A DNA stretch of 64,000 nt from the NCBI RefSeq assembly GCF_021117405.1, contig NZ_CP088251.1:3552501-3616500 (forward strand), read 5' to 3'. The number at the start of each line of letters is the position of its first letter. The stretch's first letter is position 1. Shown in pieces: positions 34,952-42,960 of the stretch. The position numbers were made by a program, and so were the translations under genes. Source of the stretch: Frateuria edaphi (GTDB lineage Bacteria; Pseudomonadota; Gammaproteobacteria; Xanthomonadales; Rhodanobacteraceae). A model generated the notes under the pieces. It worked only from the letters and a program-made list of their open reading frames with translations. It was not told the DNA's origin and made no database searches.

Positions 34952-36463
34952 ATGACCCAACTCATCGTCTGTTGCGACGGCACCTGGAACACCCTCGAAC
35001 ACACCGACCAGGGCCTGCCCGCGCCCACCAACGTGGCCAAGCTCTACAACGCCGCGGTGAAGGACGAGCAACAGCTGGCCTACTACCACCCCGGCGTGGG
35101 CACCAACGGCGGCTGGCTCGACCGCATGGTCGGCGGCGGCACCGGCGCCGGGCTGGAGCGCAACATCATGAGCGCCTACCAATGGCTCGCCGTGCGCTAC
35201 CACGAGGGCGACCGCATCTTCCTGTTCGGCTTCAGCCGCGGCGCCTATACCGTGCGCAGCCTGGGCGGCCTGCTCGCCCATGGCGGCCTGCTGGACCTTT
35301 CCGATGCCACGCTCGCCCCGGCCGAGGTGTGGTCGCGCGTGGAGCAGGTGTTCGAGGCCTACCGTTCCGGCAAGCCGTTTGCCAACCCGGACGGATGGGC
35401 TTTCCACGGCGTACCGCCCGGGCAGCCCACGGCGGGCACCATCGGCGTGCACTTCATGGGCGTGTGGGACACCGTCGGCGCGCTGGGTATCCCGCTGGAG
35501 CTGTCGGTGCTGCGCTTCATCGGCGACCCGCGCCGCTACCAGTTCCACGACACGAAGATCAGCCTGATGATCGCCAACGCCCGCCATGCGGTGGCGATGG
35601 ACGAGCGCCGCGCGGATTTCATGCCGACGCTGTGGACCCATATTCGCCGCCCCGACCGGGTGCACCAGGTGTGGTTCCCCGGCGTGCACGGCGACGTCGG
35701 CGGCGGTTACGCGCAGGCCGGGCTGTCCGACATCGCGCTGGCGTGGATGCTCGACGAGGCGGCCGGCTGTGGCCTGCGGCTGCGCGACAACACGCGTGCG
35801 CAGCTGCGGCCCGATCCGCAGGGTGTGCTGCACGATTCGCGGCAGGGGATGTTCAAGCTCGGCCGCAACCAGCCGCGGGCGGTGGCGCAGATGGACAGGA
35901 CCAGTGTGCTGGCCGGCCTCCTGCACCCGAGCGCCCTCGCGCGACAGGCCGACCCACCCCTTGCGCAGGGCGACTACTGGCCTACCCGCACGCTCGCCGC
36001 GGGCACGCGCGTGAGCATGGACGTGTTCGCCTCCACCCACTGGAACGCCACCGGGCTGTATCTGGAGGCCGGTGTCACCTACCGCTTCGGCGCCTCCGGC
36101 GAATGGCTCGATGCAAGCGCGAAGTTTTCCCCCGCCGGCGGCGAAGTGGATGGCCACCATGCCTCCGACATCGCGCGCCTGGCGGCCTCCGCCCTCGGCT
36201 CGATGGAGCACGTCTTCAACATGGCCAGCCACGGCGACAGCGACTTCTGGTTCACCCGCCGCGTGGAGTCGGCGCCCTGGTGCGCACTGATCGGCTTCGT
36301 CGCCAATGGCGAAGGCGACGACCGCGGCGAGACCTTCGTCATCGGCGAGGGCTGCCGCTTCACCCCGACCGCCAGCGGCTACCTCTACGCCTACGCCAAC
36401 GACGCCTGGCAGGCCTACGCCAACAACCACGGCAGCGTGGCGCTGGCGATCGAGCGACCCTGA
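34952..36463 (+). CDS. DUF2235 alpha/beta hydrolase (Tle1-like)
   Basis: A 503-residue hydrolase. The N-terminus LIVCCDGTWNTLEHTDQG is the DUF2235 signature, the nucleophile elbow is GFSRGAYT (GxSxG), an acidic residue follows in GVWDTVGAL and the catalytic His is in GVHGDVGGGY. This catalytic core is shared with Tle1-type phospholipase effectors of type VI secretion, but no vgrG, PAAR or immunity gene is adjacent and there is no signal peptide. The C-terminal about 150 residues form an extra beta-rich region. GGGGAGG precedes the ATG. It lies between glnA and the DUF3034 gene on the opposite strand. Confidence 0.85.
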   Translation: MTQLIVCCDGTWNTLEHTDQGLPAPTNVAKLYNAAVKDEQQLAYYHPGVGTNGGWLDRMVGGGTGAGLERNIMSAYQWLAVRYHEGDRIFLFGFSRGAYTVRSLGGLLAHGGLLDLSDATLAPAEVWSRVEQVFEAYRSGKPFANPDGWAFHGVPPGQPTAGTIGVHFMGVWDTVGALGIPLELSVLRFIGDPRRYQFHDTKISLMIANARHAVAMDERRADFMPTLWTHIRRPDRVHQVWFPGVHGDVGGGYAQAGLSDIALAWMLDEAAGCGLRLRDNTRAQLRPDPQGVLHDSRQGMFKLGRNQPRAVAQMDRTSVLAGLLHPSALARQADPPLAQGDYWPTRTLAAGTRVSMDVFASTHWNATGLYLEAGVTYRFGASGEWLDASAKFSPAGGEVDGHHASDIARLAASALGSMEHVFNMASHGDSDFWFTRRVESAPWCALIGFVANGEGDDRGETFVIGEGCRFTPTASGYLYAYANDAWQAYANNHGSVALAIERP

Positions 36464-36481
36464 CCTCTTCGCGGAGCCTGC

Positions 36482-36510
36482 AAAAAAAGACGGGCGCCGA
36501 AGCGCCCGTC
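36482..36510 (-). terminator. Intrinsic terminator of glnA
   Basis: On the minus strand GACGGGCGC, a TTCG tetraloop and GCGCCCGTC form a perfect 9-bp stem followed by seven T residues (36482-36488), 23 bp after the glnA stop codon. It may also stop the convergent DUF2235 transcript. Confidence 0.9.
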
Positions 36511-36532
36511 CCGCCGAACCATCCCGCCACGC

Positions 36533-37942
36533 TCAGATCGCGTAATACATCTGGAATTCCAGCGGATGCGTGCTGGCGCGGTAGGCGGTGACTTCCTTCA
36601 TCTTCACCTCGATGTAGGCATCGATGAAGTCGTCGGTGAACACGCCGCCGGCCTTGAGGAACTCGCGGTCCTTGTCCAGCGCGGCGAGCGCCTCGTCCAG
36701 GCTGGCGCAGACCTGCGGGATGTTCTTCTCCTCTTCCGGCGGCAGGTCGTAGAGGTCCTTGTCGGCCGGCGCGCCCGGGTCGATCTTGTTGATGATGCCG
36801 TCGAGGCCGGCCATCATCAGCGCGGTGAATACCAGGTAGCCGGAGTTCATCGGATCGGGGAAGCGCACCTCGATGCGGCGGCCCTTCGGGCTGGACACGT
36901 ACGGGATGCGGCAGCTCGCCGAGCGGTTGCGCGCCGAGTAGGCCAGCATCACCGGCGCCTCGAAGCCCGGCACCAGGCGCTTGTAGCTGTTGGTGGTCGA
37001 ATTGGCGAAGGCGTTGATTGCCTTGGCATGCTTGAAGATGCCGCCGATGTACCACAGCGCCATCTGCGACAGGCCGCCATAGAGCTCGCCGGCGAACAGG
37101 TTCTGCCCGTCCTTGGCCAGTGACTGGTGCACGTGCATGCCCGAGCCGTTGTCGCCGACGATCGGCTTGGGCATGAAGGTGACGGTCTTGCCGTTCTGGT
37201 GCGCCACGTTCTTGATGACGTACTTCATCGTCATCAGCTCGTCGGCCTTCTTCACCAGCGTGTTGAACTTGACGCCGATCTCGCACTGGCCCGCGTTGGC
37301 CACTTCATGGTGATGCACCTCGACCACCTGGCCGAGCGACTCGAGCACCTTGCACATGTCCGCGCGCAGATCGCCCAGCGAATCGACCGGCGACACGGGG
37401 AAGTAGCCGCCCTTCACGCCCGGGCGGTGGCCGGTGTTGTTGCCGTCGTACTTGTAGCGCGAGGACCACGCCGCCTCTTCGGAGCCGATCTCGTAGAACA
37501 CGCGGCCCATGTCGTTCTGCCAGCGCACCGAGTCGAAGATGAAGAATTCCGGTTCGGGGCCGAAGAACGCGGTGTCGGCGATGCCGGTGGACTTCAGGAA
37601 CGCCTCGCCGCGCTTGGCGATCGAGCGCGGATCGCGGCCGTAGGCCTGCATGGTCGAGGGCTCGAGCACGTCGCAGTGCAGGATCAGCTGCGTGTGCGCG
37701 GAGAACGGATCCAGGTGCGCGGTGTCCGGATCGGGCAGCAGCACCATGTCCGACTCGTTGATGCCCTTCCAGCCCGGGATCGAGGAGCCGTCGAACATCT
37801 TGCCGTCCTCGAAGGTCGACTCGTCGATGGCGTGCGCCGGGAAGGTGACGTGGTGGTGCTTGCCGAGCATGTCGGCGAAGCGCAGGTCGACGAACTCGAC
37901 GTCGTGTTCGGCGATCAGGTCGAGCACTTTCTGGGCGGTCAT
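36533..37942 (-). CDS. glnA: Glutamine synthetase, type I
   Basis: Makes glutamine from glutamate, ammonia and ATP; dodecameric, the main ammonia-assimilation enzyme. The 469-residue sequence has [16 protein letters not shown], the metal-ligand [26 protein letters not shown], the ATP-binding [16 protein letters not shown] and the adenylylation-site tyrosine in [15 protein letters not shown]. Upstream lie a sigma-54 promoter and NtrC-like sites, and a perfect terminator follows, so it is probably transcribed alone under NtrBC control. Confidence 0.98.
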   Translation of the reverse strand: MTAQKVLDLIAEHDVEFVDLRFADMLGKHHHVTFPAHAIDESTFEDGKMFDGSSIPGWKGINESDMVLLPDPDTAHLDPFSAHTQLILHCDVLEPSTMQAYGRDPRSIAKRGEAFLKSTGIADTAFFGPEPEFFIFDSVRWQNDMGRVFYEIGSEEAAWSSRYKYDGNNTGHRPGVKGGYFPVSPVDSLGDLRADMCKVLESLGQVVEVHHHEVANAGQCEIGVKFNTLVKKADELMTMKYVIKNVAHQNGKTVTFMPKPIVGDNGSGMHVHQSLAKDGQNLFAGELYGGLSQMALWYIGGIFKHAKAINAFANSTTNSYKRLVPGFEAPVMLAYSARNRSASCRIPYVSSPKGRRIEVRFPDPMNSGYLVFTALMMAGLDGIINKIDPGAPADKDLYDLPPEEEKNIPQVCASLDEALAALDKDREFLKAGGVFTDDFIDAYIEVKMKEVTAYRASTHPLEFQMYYAI

Positions 37943-37979
37943 GGGCGAGCCTCGGAGCGGGAAAGGATGCGGCCGTTAC

Positions 37980-37995
37980 TGCAATGCCCGTGCCA
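37980..37995 (-). promoter_or_regulatory. Sigma-54 promoter of glnA
   Basis: On the minus strand TGGCACGGGCATTGCA matches the sigma-54 consensus TGGCAC-N5-TTGCA at every fixed position, with exactly 10 nt between the -24 GG and -12 GC. Transcription would start near 37968, about 26 nt before the glnA ATG. Confidence 0.85.
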
Positions 37996-38009
37996 GCCGT
38001 ACGCCCTGC

Positions 38010-38081
38010 GGGAGCGCACCTTGTACGCCACCACCATGGCGCTTCGGAGCGGGATCGCGCTCGCGCACAGGGCGCGCTCCC
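38010..38081. repeat. Inverted-repeat arms between glnA promoter and NtrC-like sites
   Basis: GGGAGCGC (38010-38017) and GCGCTCCC (38074-38081) form a perfect 8-bp inverted repeat around 56 bp. It spans the DNA that would loop between enhancer and sigma-54 promoter. Confidence 0.4.
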
Positions 38082-38090
38082 ACGGGCATG

Positions 38091-38129
38091 TTGCACCTCT
38101 TTGGCACGACTTATTGCACCATGATGAGT
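38091..38129 (-). promoter_or_regulatory. NtrC-like enhancer sites of glnA
   Basis: Two TTGCACC half-sites (38091-38097, 38114-38120) frame TGGCAC. The first pairs with GGCAC at the N5 spacing expected for an NtrC operator; the second belongs to ATTGCACCATGATGAGT, shared with the ntrB start region. They lie about 125-160 bp upstream of the predicted start, the usual enhancer distance. Confidence 0.55.
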
Positions 38130-38202
38130 CAATTCGGCCTCACGCCGCCGTGCCCGCTTCCCCGTAAGCTATGCCGCTTTACCGTTCGCCGGAGAGCCCT
38201 TA

Positions 38203-39000
38203 GTGAGCGACCTGATCCGCGTCATCCTGCTCGGCATCATCGAGGGCATCACCGAGTTCCTGCCGATCTCCTCGACCGGGCACCTGCTGATCGCCGAGCA
38301 ACTGGGCCTGGGCCAGCGCTCGGACCTGTTCAACATCGGCATCCAGGCCGGCGCGATCCTGGCGGTGACGCTGATCTACTGGAAGCGCCTGTGGCAATTG
38401 CTGACGCAGTGGCGCGACCCGGCCAACCGCGATTACCTGGCCAAGCTCACGGTGGCGTTCCTGATCACCGCGGTGCTGGGCTTCATCGCGGTCAAGCTCG
38501 GCTTCACCCTGCCCGACACGGTCACGCCGATCGCCTGGGCACTGGTCATCGGCGGCTTCTGGATGCTGGGCGCCGAAGCGGTCGCCGCGCGCAAGCCGGA
38601 CCGGCGCGAGGTGACGTGGACGGTCGCGGTGCTGGTCGGCATCGCGCAGATGCTCGCCGGCATCTTCCCCGGCACCTCGCGCTCGGCCGCCACCATTTTC
38701 GCCGCGCTGCTGGCCGGCACCAGCAACCGCGCCGCGGCCACCGAGTTCGCCTTCCTGGTCGGCATCCCGACGATGTATGCGGCGACCGGCTACGAACTGC
38801 TCAAGGTCGTGAAGAACGGCGGTGCGGCGCACGAGGACTGGAGCGCGCTGATCGTCGGCTTCGCGGTATCCGCGATCGTCGCCTTCGCCGCGGTGAAGTG
38901 GTTGCTCGGCTACATCCGCACGCACCGCTTCACCCCGTTCGCGATCTACCGAATCGCGCTTGGCGTGGCGCTGCTGCTGTGGTTGCCCTCGGGCGGCTGA
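38203..39000 (+). CDS. uppP: Undecaprenyl-diphosphate phosphatase
   Basis: Recycles the undecaprenyl carrier by removing one phosphate, needed for peptidoglycan and O-antigen synthesis; overexpression gives bacitracin resistance. The 265-residue inner-membrane protein has about eight helices and both active-site motifs: EGITEFLPISSTGHL (residues 14-28) and GIFPGTSRSAATIF. The GTG at 38203 has GGAGAG 7 bases upstream. It is divergent from glnA. Confidence 0.95.
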   Translation: MSDLIRVILLGIIEGITEFLPISSTGHLLIAEQLGLGQRSDLFNIGIQAGAILAVTLIYWKRLWQLLTQWRDPANRDYLAKLTVAFLITAVLGFIAVKLGFTLPDTVTPIAWALVIGGFWMLGAEAVAARKPDRREVTWTVAVLVGIAQMLAGIFPGTSRSAATIFAALLAGTSNRAAATEFAFLVGIPTMYAATGYELLKVVKNGGAAHEDWSALIVGFAVSAIVAFAAVKWLLGYIRTHRFTPFAIYRIALGVALLLWLPSGG

Positions 39001-39018
39001 AGCCTCCCGCCGGCCCGG

Positions 39019-39753
39019 TCAACCCGGCGGGCCAGCGACCCATTGGACCGGACTGTCCAGCGCGATGGCCTGCCCGGAGAGATCAGGTGTTTCGCGGGCG
39101 TCTGCGGCAGGGTCTTTCGGCCGGTTGGCCTCGGCCTCGGCGATGCCCGACGGATTCCGCGTCCTGAAGGTGACCGGGATCTGCATGCGAGTGGCGACGG
39201 GTTTGCCGTCGACAAGCTCGGGCAGCGCGCGGCTGAGGCGTATCGCCTCTTTCACCGCCAGCGCGAACTGTTTTCGTGCGAGCGGACTGCTGAACTCGGA
39301 GTCGACCAGCTTGATGTCGGTCAGGCTCCCGTCCGGTTGCACCGTGGCCGCCATCGTCAGTCGCCCGTCGCCCTGCTCCATCGGCCATCGGGGCGCCCGA
39401 AGCGCAAGTGCCGGGCCATTCTTGACGTAGCGCACGGCCACGCCGTAATTGCCGTCCGGACGCTTGACCAGGACCAGGTCGACCCAGGCATAGGTACGAG
39501 CCGTGACCGCATGGCCCGCCCGCACGGGTGGCTTGAAGCGCCAGTGCTTGATCGCCTCCTGGGCGGGCGCGTTCAGCACGGCCGGAATCTCCCCGGGCAA
39601 CTCGACCCGGGCCACCTGTCCGGCCGTATCGACGTCCAATCCGGCCTGCAGGTGATACGTCTGCACCACCTGTCCATCGACCGCGCGTGCCGTCCCTGCG
39701 GACAGCATGAGTGCGGCCCACAGCACGGCTCCGCTTGCCAGCCCAATCCTCAT
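39019..39753 (-). CDS. Secreted protein with two TonB_C-like modules
   Basis: A signal peptide (MRIGLASGAVLWAALMLSAGTARA) is followed by two stretches with TonB C-terminal-domain pattern: VDTAGQVARVELPGEIPAVLNAPAQEAIKHWRFKPPV and VQPDGSLTDIKLVDSEFSSPLARKQFALAVKEAIRLSRALP. There is no membrane anchor or proline linker, so it is not a classical TonB. The 244-aa gene is convergent with uppP (18 bp) and starts at ATG 39753. It may bind a TonB-box-like partner in the periplasm; this is speculative. Confidence 0.75.
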   Translation of the reverse strand: MRIGLASGAVLWAALMLSAGTARAVDGQVVQTYHLQAGLDVDTAGQVARVELPGEIPAVLNAPAQEAIKHWRFKPPVRAGHAVTARTYAWVDLVLVKRPDGNYGVAVRYVKNGPALALRAPRWPMEQGDGRLTMAATVQPDGSLTDIKLVDSEFSSPLARKQFALAVKEAIRLSRALPELVDGKPVATRMQIPVTFRTRNPSGIAEAEANRPKDPAADARETPDLSGQAIALDSPVQWVAGPPG

Positions 39754-39935
39754 CCCTGCACCCTCCCCGGCACATGCACGCGACGGCAGCCTACACCGGC
39801 GAAGGCGGGGCGCGGGAAGTGGCCGTGTCACGAAGGGCCTTCCGCACTGGCCCCCACGCTCCGCGCACGCCCGGTGTGCCTAGGATGATCGCGCGCGCTG
39901 GCCAGTCCGGCCCGGCCGCATAGGACGGCGTCCCG

Positions 39936-41843
39936 ATGGCGGCAGAGAAACCACCAAGCCTGCTCTGGTCGCGAATCATGCTGGCGGCGGGTTTCGTCTT
40001 GCTGACCTCGCTGCTGGCCGGTGCCTACGTGCTGGCGGCGGCGCGCGAGGAAGGCATGGAGCAGCAACAGCACATCCAGGCGGTGCGCGCGTCGCTGCGG
40101 CGCACGATGTTGACGATCCAGGGTGCCGAAACGGGCCAGCGCGGTTACCTGCTGACCGGCGAAAAAGCGTATCTCGCGCCGTACACCCGCGCCCGCAGCA
40201 ACCTGGCGGCATTGCTGCGGACGCTCGATCGCGAGGTGGAGGATCCGCAGCTGCGCCGGAACCTCCCCGAGTTGCGTGCGTTGATCTCGGGCAAGCAGAC
40301 CGAGCTGGCGCAGACGCTGTCCTACTACGACCGTGGCGACCACGCGACGGCGGCGAGACTGGTCCGGTCCAATCTGGGCATGCGGCTGATGGAGCGTATC
40401 CGCGCGCTGGTGTCCGCGATGCTGGCCGATTGCGATCGCAACATCGCCGCCGAGCAACGCAAGGAACGCGTGTTATCGCGCTGGGTGCTGACCGGCGCCT
40501 CGGCGTCCGCTCTGGCGATCCTGGGGCTGGCGGTGCTGACCCTGCGCGAGATGTCCCGTCGTCACCGCATCATGGTGCGCACGCGCGACGAACTGCTGGC
40601 CTCGAGCGAGGCGCTGCGGCGAAGTACCGAGCGCCAGGCGATGCTGGAAGAGGCGGTGCGCCAGTCGCGCAAGATGGAGGCGCTGGGCGCGCTGACCGGC
40701 GGCATGGCGCATGACTTCAACAACATGCTCGCGGTGGTGATGGGCAACCTGGAGCTGCTCAAGGCGCGCCTGGCCCGCGGCAACCACGATGTCGGCCGCT
40801 ACGTCGGCTATGCGCTGGAGGCGACGCGCCGTGCCGGCGAACTGACCCAGCGCCTGCTGGCCTTTGCCCGCAAGCAGCCGCTGCACGCGGTGCTGGTGGC
40901 GCCGGACGAGGTGGTGGCCAGCACCATCGAGATCATCCGCCGCACGCTCGGCGGCATCTACAGCATCGAGCTGGAACAGGCGCCCGACCTCTGGAAGGCG
41001 CGGGTCGACGTCAACCAGCTGGAAAGCACGCTGATCAACCTGGCGGTCAACGCCCGCGATGCCATGCCCGAAGGCGGCCGGCTGACGGTACAGACAGCCA
41101 ACGTTTTCCTCGACGAGGACTACGCCAGCGGCCACGCCGAGGTGACCAGCGGCGCCTACGTGATGATCGCGATGACCGATACCGGGCAAGGCATGACGGC
41201 CGAGGTCCGGCGCAAGGCGTTCGAGCCGTTCTTCACTACCAAGGCGGCGGGCAAGGGCACCGGCCTGGGGCTCAGCCAGGTGTACGGCTTCATCAAGCAG
41301 TCCGGCGGCCACGTGGACATCGAGAGCGAGGTTGGCAAGGGCACCACGGTCCGCATCTATCTGCCGCGTGCCGACGGCGAACCCGCGGCGGTCGACGCCA
41401 TCCGTCCCGACCGCACGCGGCACGGAGTGCCGCGTGGCGACGGGACCACGCTGATCCTGCTGGTCGATGACGACATCGGCGTGCGCGTGTTCGCGGCCGA
41501 GGCGCTGACCGAACTGGGGTACCGCGTTCTGACCGCCTCCGGTGGCCACGATGGGCTGGCCGTGCTCGATGCGCACCCGCAGATCGACCTGTTGCTGACC
41601 GACGTGGAGATGGCGCAGATCACCGGGTGGGAGCTGGCCGACATCGCCCGGCAGTTGCGGCCGGGGCTGAAGGTCCTGCTGATGACCGGCTTCACGCGGG
41701 AGGCGACCGAGCGCGTCGGCGAACGCATCCCCGGCGCCGGCCTGCTGCGCAAACCCTTTACGCTGGAGGAGCTGGCCCACCGCGTGCACGCCTTGCTGTC
41801 GGAAGGCCCAAGCCTGCCGCCAGCCACCGGGCAGGCTCCGTGA
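39936..41843 (+). CDS. CHASE3 hybrid sensor kinase with C-terminal receiver
   Basis: A 635-residue inner-membrane sensor: first helix about 10-30, extracytoplasmic CHASE3 domain about 35-175 (MLTIQGAETGQRGYLLTGEKAYLAPY), second helix about 184-206, HisKA with GALTGGMAHDFNNMLAVVMGNLEL (phospho-His), HATPase_c with NLAVNARDAMPEGG and GKGTGLGLSQVYGF, and a receiver domain (about 508-620) with LLLTDVEMAQITGWEL. Receiver-bearing kinases of this type usually pass phosphate to a separate regulator; none is adjacent, as the neighbour is an unrelated LysR gene. The signal is unknown. Confidence 0.92.
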   Translation: MAAEKPPSLLWSRIMLAAGFVLLTSLLAGAYVLAAAREEGMEQQQHIQAVRASLRRTMLTIQGAETGQRGYLLTGEKAYLAPYTRARSNLAALLRTLDREVEDPQLRRNLPELRALISGKQTELAQTLSYYDRGDHATAARLVRSNLGMRLMERIRALVSAMLADCDRNIAAEQRKERVLSRWVLTGASASALAILGLAVLTLREMSRRHRIMVRTRDELLASSEALRRSTERQAMLEEAVRQSRKMEALGALTGGMAHDFNNMLAVVMGNLELLKARLARGNHDVGRYVGYALEATRRAGELTQRLLAFARKQPLHAVLVAPDEVVASTIEIIRRTLGGIYSIELEQAPDLWKARVDVNQLESTLINLAVNARDAMPEGGRLTVQTANVFLDEDYASGHAEVTSGAYVMIAMTDTGQGMTAEVRRKAFEPFFTTKAAGKGTGLGLSQVYGFIKQSGGHVDIESEVGKGTTVRIYLPRADGEPAAVDAIRPDRTRHGVPRGDGTTLILLVDDDIGVRVFAAEALTELGYRVLTASGGHDGLAVLDAHPQIDLLLTDVEMAQITGWELADIARQLRPGLKVLLMTGFTREATERVGERIPGAGLLRKPFTLEELAHRVHALLSEGPSLPPATGQAP

Positions 41844-41852
41844 TGGCTGCCG

Positions 41853-42812
41853 TCAGGCGGCGGCCGCGGGCAAGCTCCGCTTGGCCGTTCCGGCCGGCAC
41901 CGGTGCCTGGAACTGCGGCTCGTTGGTCCGCTCGAACAGTTCGCGCACCCATTCGATGAACGCCTGCACGCGCGCGGACAGGTGCTTCTTCTGCGGATAG
42001 ACGATCCACACCGGCTTGCCGGTGGAGCGGGTATCGGTCATCACCAGTTGCAGCTTTCCCCAGTCGAGCATGCAGGCGACCATCATGTGCGGGGCCTGGG
42101 TGATCCCCAAGCCCGCCGCCACCGCCTGGATCACCGACTCGGCGTCGTTGATCAGCAGGTGGCCCTCGACGTCCACCGCGACCGGGCCATTGGCGCCGTC
42201 GAACATCCACTGCCGCGGGCGGCCGTTGGGGTAGACGTAGTTGATGCAGCGGTGTTGCTTGAGGTCGTCGATGGACTGCGGTGCGCCGTAGCGCGCCAGG
42301 TACGCCGGCGAGGCGCAGACCACGTTGCGCAGGTAACCGATCTTGCGCGCGATCAGGCTGGAGTCTTCCAGCTCGCCCACGCGGATGGCGCAGTCGATGC
42401 CTTCACCATTCATGTCCGCCGGCAGGTCGCTCATCGACAGCTCCAGCCGGATGTCCGGATAGCGCTGCTCGAACTCGGCCAGGCGCGGAATCAGCGCGGC
42501 GCGCCCCACCGCCAGCGACACCGCCACGCGCAACTTCCCGACCGGTTTGCGGTTGGCGTAGCCCAGCGCTTCGGTAGCCTCGGCCAGGTCGGCCAGAATG
42601 TCCTTGCAGCGCGCGTGGAATACGGCGCCGTCGTCGGTCAGGCGCAAGGACCGGGTTGAGCGGAACAGCAGGCGCGCGCCCAGGCGCTCCTCCAGCCGGG
42701 ACACGGCACGGCTGACGCCCGAGGGTGTCATGCCCAGTTGCGCGGCGGCGGCGGCGAAGCTCTTGGCCTCGACCACGCGGACGAAGGCTGAAATTGCTGC
42801 GAAGTCTTCCAT
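41853..42812 (-). CDS. LysR-family regulator next to an RND pump
   Basis: A 319-residue LysR protein: helix-turn-helix at about 2-60 (FVRVVEAKSFAAAAAQLGMTPSGVSRAVSRLEERLGARLL), and a substrate-binding domain at about 90-300. The sequence type is that of the CrgA/AaeR branch. It is divergent from the adaptor gene of an RND efflux pump, 148 bp away, a layout typical of local LysR activators such as those of MexEF-OprN-like pumps. The inducer is unknown. Confidence 0.9.
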   Translation of the reverse strand: MEDFAAISAFVRVVEAKSFAAAAAQLGMTPSGVSRAVSRLEERLGARLLFRSTRSLRLTDDGAVFHARCKDILADLAEATEALGYANRKPVGKLRVAVSLAVGRAALIPRLAEFEQRYPDIRLELSMSDLPADMNGEGIDCAIRVGELEDSSLIARKIGYLRNVVCASPAYLARYGAPQSIDDLKQHRCINYVYPNGRPRQWMFDGANGPVAVDVEGHLLINDAESVIQAVAAGLGITQAPHMMVACMLDWGKLQLVMTDTRSTGKPVWIVYPQKKHLSARVQAFIEWVRELFERTNEPQFQAPVPAGTAKRSLPAAAA

Positions 42813-42899
42813 CGAGCCTACTCCAGGGTGATTCGTGACTCGGTGTCACTATTGCATTGCACCAAGCCCGGGTTTTCTATACCGGTAAGTGTACCTATT

Positions 42900-42954
42900 C
42901 TCCCGGGCCTTCGCCGGTTCTGTACCGACCGGTGCACTAATTTAGACCCGGGAG
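42900..42954 (+). promoter_or_regulatory. Inverted repeat over the adaptor gene's ribosome site
   Basis: CTCCCGGG (42900-42907) and CCCGGGAG (42947-42954) are perfect inverted repeats; the right arm contains the Shine-Dalgarno GGGAG. A third CCCGGG lies at 42868-42873 and could pair in place of either arm. Possible operator or leader structure. Confidence 0.35.
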
Positions 42955-42960
42955 CGCAGT

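Noticed and set aside
38102-38118. Sigma-54-like TGGCAC...TTGC on the plus strand facing uppP
   Set aside because: The GG-to-GC spacing is 11 rather than 10, and the sequence is better explained as part of the NtrC-like sites for glnA.
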